Positions 7,061-14,459 are shown, counted from the first letter of the stretch. The stretch: 22,118 nt of DNA from Chloroflexota bacterium (GCA_028874675.1 JAPPJA010000437.1:1-22118); one strand, 5' to 3'. Numbers and translations: made by a program. Notes: generated from the sequence alone by a model not told the origin.

Positions 7061-7152
7061 CATTTCGGGTGGTATGGCACAGGCAGAACGGTCGAAATGC
7101 AGCCAGGGCGGGTTTGAAACCCGCCCCTGCCTGCTATAAACCACCTGAATCG
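7061..7152. repeat. R2 nested palindromic repeat, copy 2
   Basis: The core is GGGCGGGTTT (7106-7115) and AAACCCGCCC (7117-7126), again with a one-base centre. Compared with copy 1, the T in one arm is now C and the matching A in the other arm is G, so pairing is kept. The outer arms CATTTCGGGTGGTATGGCA and the inverse of the 7130-7152 segment also pair. Confidence 0.82.
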
Positions 7153-7198
7153 TTGCGATACCTTCGCTGCCGGCAGGGCGGCGGCTCTCAGCGAGGAG

Positions 7199-7228
7199 TT
7201 CAGACCCATCGGCAGGCTCAGGGTGCCA
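7199..7228. repeat. R3 hairpin repeat, diverged copy 3
   Basis: It shares the frame TTCAGA-CCC-ATCGGC-AGGCTCA-GGG-TG with the other two copies. The outer stem is now ACCC/GGGT, again self-complementary. Assignment to the family is weaker than for the other two. Confidence 0.5.
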
Positions 7229-7380
7229 TCATCCATTGTTGCCAGCCCCAGTGAAACTTGAGCGGCAATTATGCTACGGGTGACCTGCCCAATCCCTCAC
7301 GTCGTCAGCCTGAACCCCCAATGTGTCGGCGAAAGAGGGCGGCCGGCATTTCCCCCGAGCCAGCTGCCGTGCCGGTCTGG

Positions 7381-8229
7381 CTAAATCTCGCTGAACCCCG
7401 TCCCCGGCAGCGTAACCCCCCGTCCCTGCGCCTGGGAAATCCAGCCGAATTCCTGCAGAATCTGCTGGCTGTACGTCACCCGACCGGTCACCGCGTCCAG
7501 GGGTTCCGTGGCCAGCAGCAGGGCAGCGTCGGCCATCAGCGCCGGCGGCTCCCCCTTAGGGTCGTCCATGCCGGTCACCAGGTTGTGATAGACGGTGCCC
7601 GGGGTGGGCACCACCAGGGAGGGCGAAAGGCACGTCACCGAAATTCCGAACTCGTACACCTCACTGGCCAGCCCCTGGGTAAACCGCTCCAGGGCCGCCT
7701 TCTCCGCCCCGTAGCAGGTACCCCCGGCCAGGCTGGCGCTGTCCCCGTACGGCCCCCGCCCGGGCCCCACCGCGGCCCCGGATGAAATATTGACGATGCT
7801 GCCCGAACCCCGGGGAACCATCTGTCCCAGCGCAGCCTTGCTCAATATGAAGGGAGCGTGGAAGTTCACCTCCCACGACCGGACCCACCGGCTGGTGGGA
7901 AAGTCCTTGACGGGAATAAAGTAGGTGAGGGCAGCGTTATTGACCAGCACGTCCACCGGGCCGTAAATGGCCTGGGCCTCGTCAATGAGCCGTTCGCACT
8001 CCTCGGGCTGGGCCAGGTTTACGGCCACTGCCGTCGCCTCGCCACCGACATCCCGGATGTCGGCCACCGTCTTTTCCAGCGAACCCTCCAGTGGATGGTC
8101 CCCTTCCCGCAGAGTCCGGGCCGCGCAGACAATGCGGCCGCCCTCCGCAGCAAATCTGGCCGATATCTCGGCTCCAATGCCGCGACTGGCGCCGGTTACC
8201 ACCACAACCTTGCCGTCGAGTTTTCCCAT
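7381..8229 (-). CDS. Short-chain dehydrogenase/reductase
   Basis: A 282-residue classical SDR, an NAD(P)-dependent oxidoreductase with a Rossmann fold. Motifs in order are TGASRGIG (residues 12-19, cofactor binding), NNAA (97-100), IVNISS with the catalytic Ser at 149/150, and Tyr173 and Lys177 in YGAEK. The AAR after the second strand (37-39) hints at NADP preference. The segment GPGRGPYGDSASLAGGT ahead of the catalytic Tyr is longer than in most SDRs. A GAGAGGAAAGG stretch before the ATG can serve as ribosome site. It is divergent from the methyltransferase gene, with 61 bp between starts. Substrate is not predictable. Confidence 0.9.
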   Translation of the reverse strand: MGKLDGKVVVVTGASRGIGAEISARFAAEGGRIVCAARTLREGDHPLEGSLEKTVADIRDVGGEATAVAVNLAQPEECERLIDEAQAIYGPVDVLVNNAALTYFIPVKDFPTSRWVRSWEVNFHAPFILSKAALGQMVPRGSGSIVNISSGAAVGPGRGPYGDSASLAGGTCYGAEKAALERFTQGLASEVYEFGISVTCLSPSLVVPTPGTVYHNLVTGMDDPKGEPPALMADAALLLATEPLDAVTGRVTYSQQILQEFGWISQAQGRGVTLPGTGFSEI

Positions 8230-8278
8230 TTTCCGCTACCTTTCCTCTCCGTGGTCCTCCATGTGGCTTGAGTTTCCG

Positions 8279-8284
8279 TATAAT
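8279..8284 (+). promoter_or_regulatory. -10 box of a probable leaderless transcript
   Basis: A perfect TATAAT ends six bases before the GTG at 8291, which is where transcription would begin. There is no Shine-Dalgarno sequence in between. No good -35 box was found at 16-18 bp. The arrangement fits leaderless translation. Confidence 0.5.
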
Positions 8285-8290
8285 AGCATA

Positions 8291-9028
8291 GTGACCGCAC
8301 CGCACCGGCTGTACACCGACCTGGCCTACCTGTGGCCCGCTTTCAGTCCGCCCGAGGACTACGCGGAGGACGCCGGCCACTGGCGGGAGGCCCTGCGCCA
8401 AAAGCTGGGCCCGGGGCGCCACTCCGTGCTGGAACTGGGGTCGGGCGGCGGCCACACCCTGAGCCACCTGGCCGGCGAGTTCCAGGTGACGGCCGTTGAC
8501 CTATCGCCCCAGATGCTGGCCCTGTCGCGGGACCTCAACCCTGGTATCCCCCATCACCAGGGCGACATGCGCACCGTCCGCCTTGGCCAAGCCTTCGACG
8601 CGGTGGCCATCCACGACGCCGTCTGCTACCTCCTTACAGAGCAGGACCTGCGGGACACCCTGGCCACCGCCCGCGCGCACCTGAAGCCCGGGGGAGTGCT
8701 GCTGCTGACCCCCGATTTTATCCAGGAGAGCTTCACCGGCCCCCGGGTGCTCCACTGGGTGTGCGACCACGCCACTCCCCCCTTCACCGTTATCGAGTAC
8801 TGCTTCGACCCCGACCCGGCGGACACGATAATAGAGTCCATTTTCTTTTTCATACTCCACGGCAAAGACGGGCCGGAAGTTGTGGAAGACCGCCACACCT
8901 CCGGCCTGTTCCCCTCAACCACCTGGCTCCGGCTGATGGAAGAAGCGGGCTTTGACGGGGAACTGATCCGCCTCCCCGGGTTCGAGGGAGGGTACGGCGG
9001 CCACCTGTTTACAGGGGTACTCCGCTAG
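8291..9028 (+). CDS. Class I SAM-dependent methyltransferase
   Basis: A 245-residue class I methyltransferase. Motif I is VLELGSGGG (46-54), the acidic residue ending the second strand is Asp70 in VTAVDLSPQML, and later motifs are FDAVAIHDAVCYLL and HLKPGGVLLLTPDF. The substrate is unknown; the C-terminal half has an aromatic-rich segment (IIESIFFFILHG) as in other small-molecule methyltransferases. GTG 8291 is chosen because TATAAT lies six bases upstream and the protein then begins MTAPHRLYTDLAYLWP, as in relatives. ATG 8261 is an alternative that would need a promoter further upstream. No terminator is evident downstream. Confidence 0.85.
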   Translation: MTAPHRLYTDLAYLWPAFSPPEDYAEDAGHWREALRQKLGPGRHSVLELGSGGGHTLSHLAGEFQVTAVDLSPQMLALSRDLNPGIPHHQGDMRTVRLGQAFDAVAIHDAVCYLLTEQDLRDTLATARAHLKPGGVLLLTPDFIQESFTGPRVLHWVCDHATPPFTVIEYCFDPDPADTIIESIFFFILHGKDGPEVVEDRHTSGLFPSTTWLRLMEEAGFDGELIRLPGFEGGYGGHLFTGVLR

Positions 9029-9511
9029 GGGGGTGTCGTCATATCGGCTTGTCATGCTTGAAACGGGAGGAATCTTGACTAAAGCCGGCGAGGTTCCCGC
9101 CTTCGCGGGAACGACGAAATGGTACTCTGGGAATCTTCAATCTTCAGTTTGACGACAGCCCCTAACAGTTCAACCAGATTGTATTGATGGGTCGGGGATA
9201 AACCGTCATTCCCGCGCAGGCGGGAACCTCGGAGCAACTTGTAGGATCAGTTTTCCACAGGAATGGCGATAGGCAAGCGCCATCCATCACTTCAATAGCG
9301 ATGACCTACTAGCCAATGCCAGGAACGGCGATGGCAACGCCAGTTGCTCTTCCCCGCAACCGGGGAAGGTCACGGCGCAATTTGTCGTGGGAATCGCCTG
9401 CCCAAGGTCGAGGCAAGATGCGGCGCCGAAGGGAGGCGGGAGTTACGGCCTTCAGGGGTCCCGTTCCTGCCGGTCCGCCGATTGCCGGCCTGTCTCCATC
9501 CGGCCTGTCTT
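9029..9511. other. Repeat-rich intergenic region, no gene seen
   Basis: This 483 bp region lies between the methyltransferase and the DCC-family gene, whose 3' ends converge here. It contains a hairpin GTTCCCGC/GCGGGAAC around 9090-9115, an R4 element (9162-9312), and a hairpin CTTCCCCG/CGGGGAAG with a CAAC loop (9349-9368). None is followed by a T run, so none is a clear intrinsic terminator. Confidence 0.6.
9162..9312. repeat. R4 terminal-inverted-repeat element, copy 1
   Basis: About 150 bp, highly similar to 21917-22069. It holds the hairpins TTCCCGC/GCGGGAA and ATGGCG/CGCCAT; the latter is perfect here. The inverted ends are more decayed than in the second copy. No ORF. Confidence 0.8.
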
Positions 9512-9925
9512 CTAGGGGCCCGCCTTCAACCGGCAACGGCGACTGATGCGGTAACGGTTGGCCGCCACCCAGGCATACGCCCGCTCGCCCAGCCGGTCAA
9601 CCCCGGGCAGCCAGGCCACAATGGCCAGCGGAAACAGGGGCGGCAGCCGCAGCGTAAGCATCCTGAAGGCATAGAATCCCCGGTAAAGCCGGGTTGTGGA
9701 GTCGCCTTTGCGCCCCGTGCGACCGCCCTTTCGCACCTCCAGGTAAGCAGCCCGGTCCAGGTCGTCCCACGTCAGACCCCCGGGGGGCTCGGGCAAGGCC
9801 TGGTACGGCAGCCAGGCCACCCGGCGGAAGAAGTCGCACGGTTTCAGCGCCCGTACGCAGAGGATGCAGAACCCGCACTCCCCGTCGTAGTAAATTACCC
9901 ACTTCTTCACCTTGGTGTCCGTCAT
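9512..9925 (-). CDS. DCC-family (DUF393) thiol-disulfide oxidoreductase-like protein
   Basis: A 137-residue protein with the family's defining D-x-x-C-x-x-C motif, Asp14-Gly-Glu-Cys17-Gly-Phe-Cys20, following a hydrophobic strand (WVIYYDGECGFC). A third Cys (23) is close by. The middle segment FYAFRMLTLRLPPLFPLAIVAWLPG is hydrophobic and could touch the membrane. Members are predicted thioredoxin-fold redox proteins with no settled substrate. Its ATG lies three bases after the transporter stop, so the two are translationally coupled and probably work together or share regulation. Confidence 0.85.
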   Translation of the reverse strand: MTDTKVKKWVIYYDGECGFCILCVRALKPCDFFRRVAWLPYQALPEPPGGLTWDDLDRAAYLEVRKGGRTGRKGDSTTRLYRGFYAFRMLTLRLPPLFPLAIVAWLPGVDRLGERAYAWVAANRYRISRRCRLKAGP

Positions 9926-9928
9926 GCC

Positions 9929-11686
9929 TCAGTCCGGAAGCGCCTCTCGCGCCTCGGCATAGTGTCGGGCGTCCTCGTCGTCCGCCGCCCGGGCGCCGGT
10001 CACCACGTCCACCCACTTCAGCAGGATGCCGCCGGAGATTATCAGCAGCAGCAGGGACAGCACCGCCACCCTGGTATCCACCACCCCGGTGACCACCACG
10101 TAAAGAAGGGGCCCGAAGACGGTGGAGACGCGTCCCATAAAGCCGAAGAAGGCGAAGAACTCGCCGCTCCTGGTGTGGGGAACAATCTGGGCAAACAGGC
10201 TGCGCGCCAGGGCCTGGCTGCCGCCCATAACCAGCCCCACGCCCACTCCCAGCAGCAACCACTGGTAGGGAGCGTCCAGCCCCAGGGGCTTCCAGACTCG
10301 GCTCCGGACTTCCCTTGGCCACCAGTCGATGCTGCCCTGTCCCAAGTTGGAGGTGTGACCCGCGCCCACTGCAGTCTCGCCGTCCAGCTCTCCGCCCGCC
10401 AGCGAAACTCCGTAGAAGGCCCGGTCCGACTGCCGCACCGCCGACAGCAAGGACGCGGCCGCCTTCGGGTCAAGGGCGTCGCCTTCCCGCAGGAGGCCGC
10501 CCGCCCCGGCGGCCACCCCGGCGGCCTGGAGTTCCTCGCGCCAGACCCGGTCCGCCACCGACTGCGCCTCGCCGGGGGCCGCCTCCACCAGGTAACGCCG
10601 CTCCTCCGGGTGGTACCTCAGCTGGTAGTCAAAGTCCCGGTGCTGCTCCGGTGCCAGCGGGGCCACCGCCACGCCGAACAGCACCACCACCGACCAGCCC
10701 ACCAGTGAAACTCCCAGAGCTCCCTTGGTGCCGATGCGGCCCGCCAGCCAGGAGAAGATCATGGCCCCGACGGCGGCTACGAACTGGATTATCAATATGG
10801 TGGCCATGTTGAAGACCAGGGGAATCCCGATGGTATCCGCGCCGTAGGCCCCGGCCACATTCAGCACAGTCTGGATGCCGTCGTTGAACAGCAGGTAGGA
10901 GACCAGGTAGATGACGATTACGCGGAATCCCTTGATCTCCCGGAAAGTATGGGCCAGTTCCCGGCAGGCCAGGCCCATCGCCCGCCCCGGCCGGAGACCG
11001 TTCATTGCGTTGGGGATGTGGGGTTCGGGCACGATCCTGAAGGTCCACAGGGCCCAGCCAAACCACCACAGGCCGATGGAAGAGATGGCAATTCGCGTCA
11101 CCAGGTCCGCCCACTGGGTGTCGCGGGTTGCCAGGATCATTGCCAGGTGCACCGCCAGCAGCAGACCCCCGCCCACGTAGCCGTAGGCAAACCCGCGGCT
11201 GCTCACGTCGTCCAGGAGTTCCCTGGGGGAGATATGGGGCAGGAAGGTGTTGTAGAACACCAGGCAGCCGGCAAAGCCGATGTTGGCGATGATGAACATG
11301 GCCAGGAACCACAGCCACGGCTGTCCCGTGTAGGCCGAAAAGAACATCAGGCAGGTGGCCGACGAGCCGACAATGGTGTAAATCCACAGCAGCGCCTTTT
11401 TGATGGCGACCCGGTCGGCGATGACCCCCAGGGCAGGGCTGGAAATGGCCACCAGGGCGGTGGCGAAGGCGATTGCCAGGCTCCAGGTGGAGCTTCCGGT
11501 GAGGTCGATGCCCAGAATGGATACCGACTCGCCCAGGGCGTCCTTGAAGAGGAAGACGAAATAGACGGGAAAGATGGCCGCGCCGCCGGCGGTGGCGTAT
11601 CCGGAGTTGGCCCAGTCATACATGCACCAGGCCCGGATGACTTTGCGCTGTTGCGCCGAGAGGTCCTTCAGCTTGCCGGAAACCAA
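9929..11686 (-). CDS. MFS transporter of the UMF1 (Atg22-like) family with large hydrophilic insertion
   Basis: The 585-residue inner-membrane transporter carries the UMF1 hallmark MYDWANSGYATAGGAAIFPV at residues 22-41. Hydrophobic helices are spread over about residues 25-340 and 475-560. Between them is a polar segment of about 125 residues (345-472), with EERRYLVEAAPGEAQSVADRV and a Gly/Ala-rich part, far longer than a normal MFS loop. The fungal family member Atg22 exports amino acids from the vacuole; bacterial substrates are unknown. The start is TTG, supported by AAGGAG five bases upstream. The DCC-type redox protein follows after three bases. The antisense strand is open for long stretches only because of GC-rich codon use. 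Confidence 0.88.
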   Translation of the reverse strand: MVSGKLKDLSAQQRKVIRAWCMYDWANSGYATAGGAAIFPVYFVFLFKDALGESVSILGIDLTGSSTWSLAIAFATALVAISSPALGVIADRVAIKKALLWIYTIVGSSATCLMFFSAYTGQPWLWFLAMFIIANIGFAGCLVFYNTFLPHISPRELLDDVSSRGFAYGYVGGGLLLAVHLAMILATRDTQWADLVTRIAISSIGLWWFGWALWTFRIVPEPHIPNAMNGLRPGRAMGLACRELAHTFREIKGFRVIVIYLVSYLLFNDGIQTVLNVAGAYGADTIGIPLVFNMATILIIQFVAAVGAMIFSWLAGRIGTKGALGVSLVGWSVVVLFGVAVAPLAPEQHRDFDYQLRYHPEERRYLVEAAPGEAQSVADRVWREELQAAGVAAGAGGLLREGDALDPKAAASLLSAVRQSDRAFYGVSLAGGELDGETAVGAGHTSNLGQGSIDWWPREVRSRVWKPLGLDAPYQWLLLGVGVGLVMGGSQALARSLFAQIVPHTRSGEFFAFFGFMGRVSTVFGPLLYVVVTGVVDTRVAVLSLLLLIISGGILLKWVDVVTGARAADDEDARHYAEAREALPD

Positions 11687-11861
11687 GGAGGCTCCTTCAC
11701 CTTACCGGGGACGCAGGCCTTCGAAAAGCCGTTTCAATACCGTTTCCCCTCAGCGGGCGAAGGCCGGGATGAGGGTAACTCCCGCCAACCAACTGTCCAT
11801 TCCCTCCGACGGCGGAAGGGCAGGATGGAGTTGACTTCCTGCCGTGTCACCACCGGAAAAG

Positions 11862-12005
11862 TCACCACCAGAAGAACCGGATGGGCAGGTGCGACCCCCG
11901 GCTGTCGCGGCGGCGGGCGTCCCGCCAGAATACGCGCCTGGGGTCATGGGCAATAAGGAAAATTACCACAAACAGTCCGACCAGGAACAATACTCCCGCG
12001 ATCAT
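11862..12005 (-). CDS. Putative 47-residue single-pass membrane microprotein
   Basis: The frame encodes MIAGVLFLVGLFVVIFLIAH (one clear N-terminal membrane helix), then a strongly basic segment (RRVFWRDARRRDSRG) and an aromatic end (FFWW). Helix first, positive charges after, suggests an N-out/C-in protein. It lies 175 bp upstream of the transporter gene in the same direction. GGAG is only two bases from the ATG, and an in-frame TTG 33 bases earlier is an alternative start. No family was recognised. The well-ordered hydrophobic-basic-aromatic layout argues against chance, but there is no independent support. Confidence 0.45.
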   Translation of the reverse strand: MIAGVLFLVGLFVVIFLIAHDPRRVFWRDARRRDSRGSHLPIRFFWW

Positions 12006-12431
12006 CTCTCCATCACCGGTTGGAAACCATCTCAAGACTGGTCAGCCGCAGAGCAGGGGGTTCGCCTGGCACCCTGGTCACCCCCAACCCTGACCCTCAC
12101 TTGTGGAGGGGGAGGGGATTGTTGAGACAGTTGCTTATTGTGCAGCTCCTTCAAGTATATACCATACCCCCTTCGCAAACCTCGCTGGCAACCAGGGCCT
12201 TTCGATTAATGGGGAGGCAGTGGTCCGCTTCAATCAGCGAGACGAACACTGTATTGGGCCTCGGGGCCTCCCGCAAGAATTTCACCCCCACTGTGCAATC
12301 TGGGAGATGGGCAGGGGATAAGCGAAAGGGCCTGCTCCCCAGTCCCGGGTATCGGCCAACCACGGTACGCAATTATGGTAGGATAGGACTCTGAAGCGAC
12401 CAAATTTACCGCTAAATGGGAGGCTTTCCCC
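12006..12431. other. Intergenic region with R1 repeat
   Basis: Apart from R1 copy 2 (12195-12332), nothing coding was seen. The 100 bp before the cupin gene includes an AT-rich stretch (about 12370-12390) that may hold its promoter, without a clear -35 box. Confidence 0.5.
12195..12332. repeat. R1 terminal-inverted-repeat element, short copy 2
   Basis: Ends GGGCCTTTCGATTAAT (12195-12210) and GATAAGCGAAAGGGCC (12317-12332) match at 12 of 16 inverted positions. The 138 bp interior aligns with copy 1, including the CAGCG/CACTG hairpin remnant and CATTGGGCCTCGGGG-like block. No ORF. Confidence 0.75.
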
Positions 12432-12773
12432 ATGCAGATAGTACGGGTTTATGCCGGCGATGACGGGGAGTCCCACTTCGAAGACCTGACCGTTGAGCAG
12501 TTTGCGGAAATAGTTAACCGGGTGGGCCCCGGGGATATTACCCTCAACGCCCGTCCGTCGCCCAGCTTTTCCGACTACCATACCGCTCCCAGGCGCCAGT
12601 ATGTAATGAACCTGGCTGGAATCGCCGAGTTTGAGACCGCCGACGGCACGGTCAAGCGGCTCCACCCCGGCGATGTGCTTATTGCCGAAGACGTAACGGG
12701 CCACGGCCACATCGCCCGCAGCATCGGCGACGAGTTCCGGGTTTCCCTGGCCGTGCCCCTGGCCGAGGAGTAA
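12432..12773 (+). CDS. Small cupin-domain protein
   Basis: A 113-residue protein ending in a single cupin barrel. The region YHTAPRRQYVMNLAGIAEFE, then VKRLHPGDVLIAEDVTGHGH, matches a common small cupin family in which the second motif is PGDxxLxEDxTGxGH. Likely metal ligands are the His residues of YHTAPRRQ and GHGH. Known members include sugar- and acid-modifying enzymes and sensors, so function is unassigned. The first 40 residues form a mixed region (EDLTVEQFAEIVNRVGPGD). GGGAGG about eight bases before the ATG supports the start. R1 copy 2 ends 99 bp upstream. Confidence 0.78.
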   Translation: MQIVRVYAGDDGESHFEDLTVEQFAEIVNRVGPGDITLNARPSPSFSDYHTAPRRQYVMNLAGIAEFETADGTVKRLHPGDVLIAEDVTGHGHIARSIGDEFRVSLAVPLAEE

Positions 12774-12900
12774 GTGTCAGCCTGGAAGCCGCTGCAAAGT
12801 CCCTGCTCCCTTGAGGGGTAATGAATTGGGCGGGGAGGGACGGGTCGGAAGAAGAACCCTTTGACCGGCGAGTTGCCGGTTTAGAGACAATTACTTAGTC

Positions 12901-13350
12901 ATGAGCCAGGAAAACCGGGAATCCCCACCGCGTCAAGGGGAACAGGCCGAGGAATCTCCGGCGGCGCCACCCGAGGAAGCCAAGCCCTGGTACTACCAGT
13001 ACTGGTTCCTCTACCCCATGATTCCCTTCTGGCCCCTGTGGTCCATACTGGTAATCCGCTCCCCCTGGCACAACGGGCTGGTGATGGGCGCCCTGGCCTG
13101 GGCCTGGCTGATTGTCGGCGGGGGGCTGACCTACTTCAGGATGCAGGAAGGCGGGACCGTGGCCCTCAGCACGGTAGCCTGGATCGCCCCGGGGCTGGTC
13201 TTTACGGTCGTAACCCAGGCCCACTGGATCAGGAACCGCCGCAGGATAATGGAAACGGCGCGCCCCGCCCCTTCACCGGCCGCCGACGCGGCGCCAACGC
13301 CCGCCCGGTCGCGCCGCGCCCTGCGCCGGAGGGCCCGGGGCAGGCGTTAG
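12901..13350 (+). CDS. Small membrane protein with three predicted helices, unknown function
   Basis: A 149-residue protein that I do not recognise. An acidic, Pro-rich N-terminal tail (residues 1-28) is followed by a Tyr/Trp-rich stretch (WYYQYWFLYPM). Predicted membrane helices lie at about 35-52, 60-79 and 87-105, and the basic C-terminus (RNRRR at 111-115; an Arg-rich end from 136) is probably cytoplasmic. The 2TM-like core, with PFWPLWSILVI and a short hairpin, resembles small hypothetical membrane proteins in related genomes. No Shine-Dalgarno sequence precedes the ATG. TTGACC (12861) and GACAAT (12886) are 19 bp apart, and transcription could start within a few bases of the ATG, so leaderless translation is possible. 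Confidence 0.7.
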   Translation: MSQENRESPPRQGEQAEESPAAPPEEAKPWYYQYWFLYPMIPFWPLWSILVIRSPWHNGLVMGALAWAWLIVGGGLTYFRMQEGGTVALSTVAWIAPGLVFTVVTQAHWIRNRRRIMETARPAPSPAADAAPTPARSRRALRRRARGRR

Positions 13351-13352
13351 CA

Positions 13353-13385
13353 ACTTCCGGGCCCGCCCCGGGAACAGCCGGAAGT
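13353..13385 (+). terminator. Hairpin after the small membrane-protein gene
   Basis: ACTTCCGG (13353-13360) pairs with CCGGAAGT (13378-13385), three bases after the TAG. The loop is GC-rich and may pair internally. No T run follows, so it is at best a weak or rho-assisted terminator. Confidence 0.35.
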
Positions 13386-13428
13386 CGTTCTATGGAGCCG
13401 TGACGCCCGCTGGACGGCGGGAGCGTTC

Positions 13429-13521
13429 CATTTCAAGTGTACGGCACGGGCAGAATAATCGAAATGCAGCCGGGGCGGGTCTCAAGTCAACCCCTACCTG
13501 CTATAGGCCACGTGGATCGCA
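13429..13521. repeat. R2 nested palindromic repeat, degraded copy 3
   Basis: It aligns with the other two copies over CATTTCA, GGCACGGGCAGAA, CGAAATGCAGC and CCCCTACCTGCTATA. The central palindrome is broken (GGGCGGGTCTCAAGTCAACCC), so this copy looks like a decayed member. It ends close to the left end of the long R1 element. Confidence 0.65.
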
Positions 13522-13539
13522 ACACTTCCCCTGGGCGGT

Positions 13540-14459
13540 GGGCCTTTCGATTATCAGGGAGGCATTGGTCCGCTTCAATCAGTGAGATGAACACTGTGTT
13601 GGGCCTCGGGGCCTTGCGCAAGGATTTCACCCCCACCCTAAGGCGCCCCGGCTTTGCATTAAAAGTGCTTCCTGAATCATAAGTGGCGAGGGTAGTTCAG
13701 AATGTCGCCAATTAGTCCTCTGGACATATATAAGGACTCTTATGAGAAGAATTCTAAAGGAAATGGAGGCATATATTCTGCGCTGCTACAGATAAGCAGA
13801 GAATTTACGGTTCGACGGGTTCTTTACCCTGGCAGCTACGTGGATATCACCCCGTCCCTCTTTTTCCCTCACGTTGTTTACGTTGATGCCCTATCCGGCA
13901 TTGCCGATTTGATGGCAGATTCCATCTTGCAGGAGCATATAGCTCAAAACAAGCTCTACCAAGAGAAGGCTGACATTCGTTGCTATCAGCAGGATTATCA
14001 CACCTTCAATGCAGAGCCAGATGAAACCTTTGACTTGCTCATTTCGCTAAATGCTGGGCTTGTTTCCCAAGCCTGCAAACAGTTCATTGACTCCGGTGGA
14101 CTCCTGCTTGCAAATGACGAACACTATGACGCCCGCCGTGCGTTTGTTGACTCAGACTACCTTCTTGTGGGCGCATTCAATCGGGAAAACCGCAATATGA
14201 CGACTTTTGAATCTGAAATGTCTTCATACTTCAAGACGGCAAGTGGAGTGACGCTGACACTTGCAATGGTGGAGTCTGACTTGAGCAAACCTCCAAGTCG
14301 GGCAAGGTTTCGCCCCTCCGAATCAGCCGCCATGTTTCTTTTCAAGAAACAGCACTGAATCAAGACTTCCCATCCTGGCCCAAAATACTCCGCCAACAGA
14401 GACTTTTGATGCACAGCCAATGCGCCCCCGTCGAGCGGGAAGGGATAATTGAAAGACCC
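13540..14459. mobile_element. Long R1 element: terminal inverted repeats enclosing one AT-rich gene
   Basis: The left end GGGCCTTTCGATTATC (13540-13555) and right end GATAATTGAAAGACCC (14444-14459) match at 14 of 16 inverted positions. The left 100 bp (13540-13641) aligns with the left two thirds of the short copies, and 14424-14459 aligns with their right end. About 780 bp, including the gene at 13702-14358, is present only in this copy. GGGCGGTGGGC occurs at 13533-13543 and again at 14467-14477, a possible target-site duplication or shared end. No transposase is present, so movement would need help in trans. Either the short copies are internal deletions of such elements or the gene has entered a short copy. 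Confidence 0.6.
13702..14358 (+). CDS. Unknown protein with possible methyltransferase-like Rossmann fold, AT-rich
   Basis: A 218-residue protein that I cannot assign. The order VRRVLYPGSYVDITPSLFFP, VVYVDAL, IRCYQQDYHTF, FDLLISLNAG, SGGLLLANDEHYDA resembles strands 1-5 of class I methyltransferases. However, the glycine-rich loop is reduced to PGSYVD, so SAM binding is unproven. No membrane segment or signal is seen. Base composition is far lower in GC (about 40-45% in counted lines) than the surrounding genes, and codon use differs, which points to transfer. GAGGG lies about nine bases before the ATG, and TTGCAT (13654) is a weak -35 candidate. It is the only gene inside the long R1 element. 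Confidence 0.8.
   Translation: MSPISPLDIYKDSYEKNSKGNGGIYSALLQISREFTVRRVLYPGSYVDITPSLFFPHVVYVDALSGIADLMADSILQEHIAQNKLYQEKADIRCYQQDYHTFNAEPDETFDLLISLNAGLVSQACKQFIDSGGLLLANDEHYDARRAFVDSDYLLVGAFNRENRNMTTFESEMSSYFKTASGVTLTLAMVESDLSKPPSRARFRPSESAAMFLFKKQH

Larger units (their letters stand above)
6974..7380. other. Intergenic region made largely of repeats
   Basis: The 407 bp between folD and the SDR gene carries R2 copy 2 (7061-7152) and a diverged R3 hairpin (7199-7228). No ORF with coding character and no clear terminator for the SDR gene were seen. Confidence 0.55.

Noticed and set aside
9344..10708. A 454-codon plus-strand open frame
   Set aside because: It is antisense to the DCC-family and transporter genes and rich in Gln/Pro/His from complementary codons.
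11844..12125. Plus-strand frame upstream of the cupin gene
   Set aside because: Pro/Ser-rich translation without domain or good start; the opposite strand holds the more convincing membrane microprotein.
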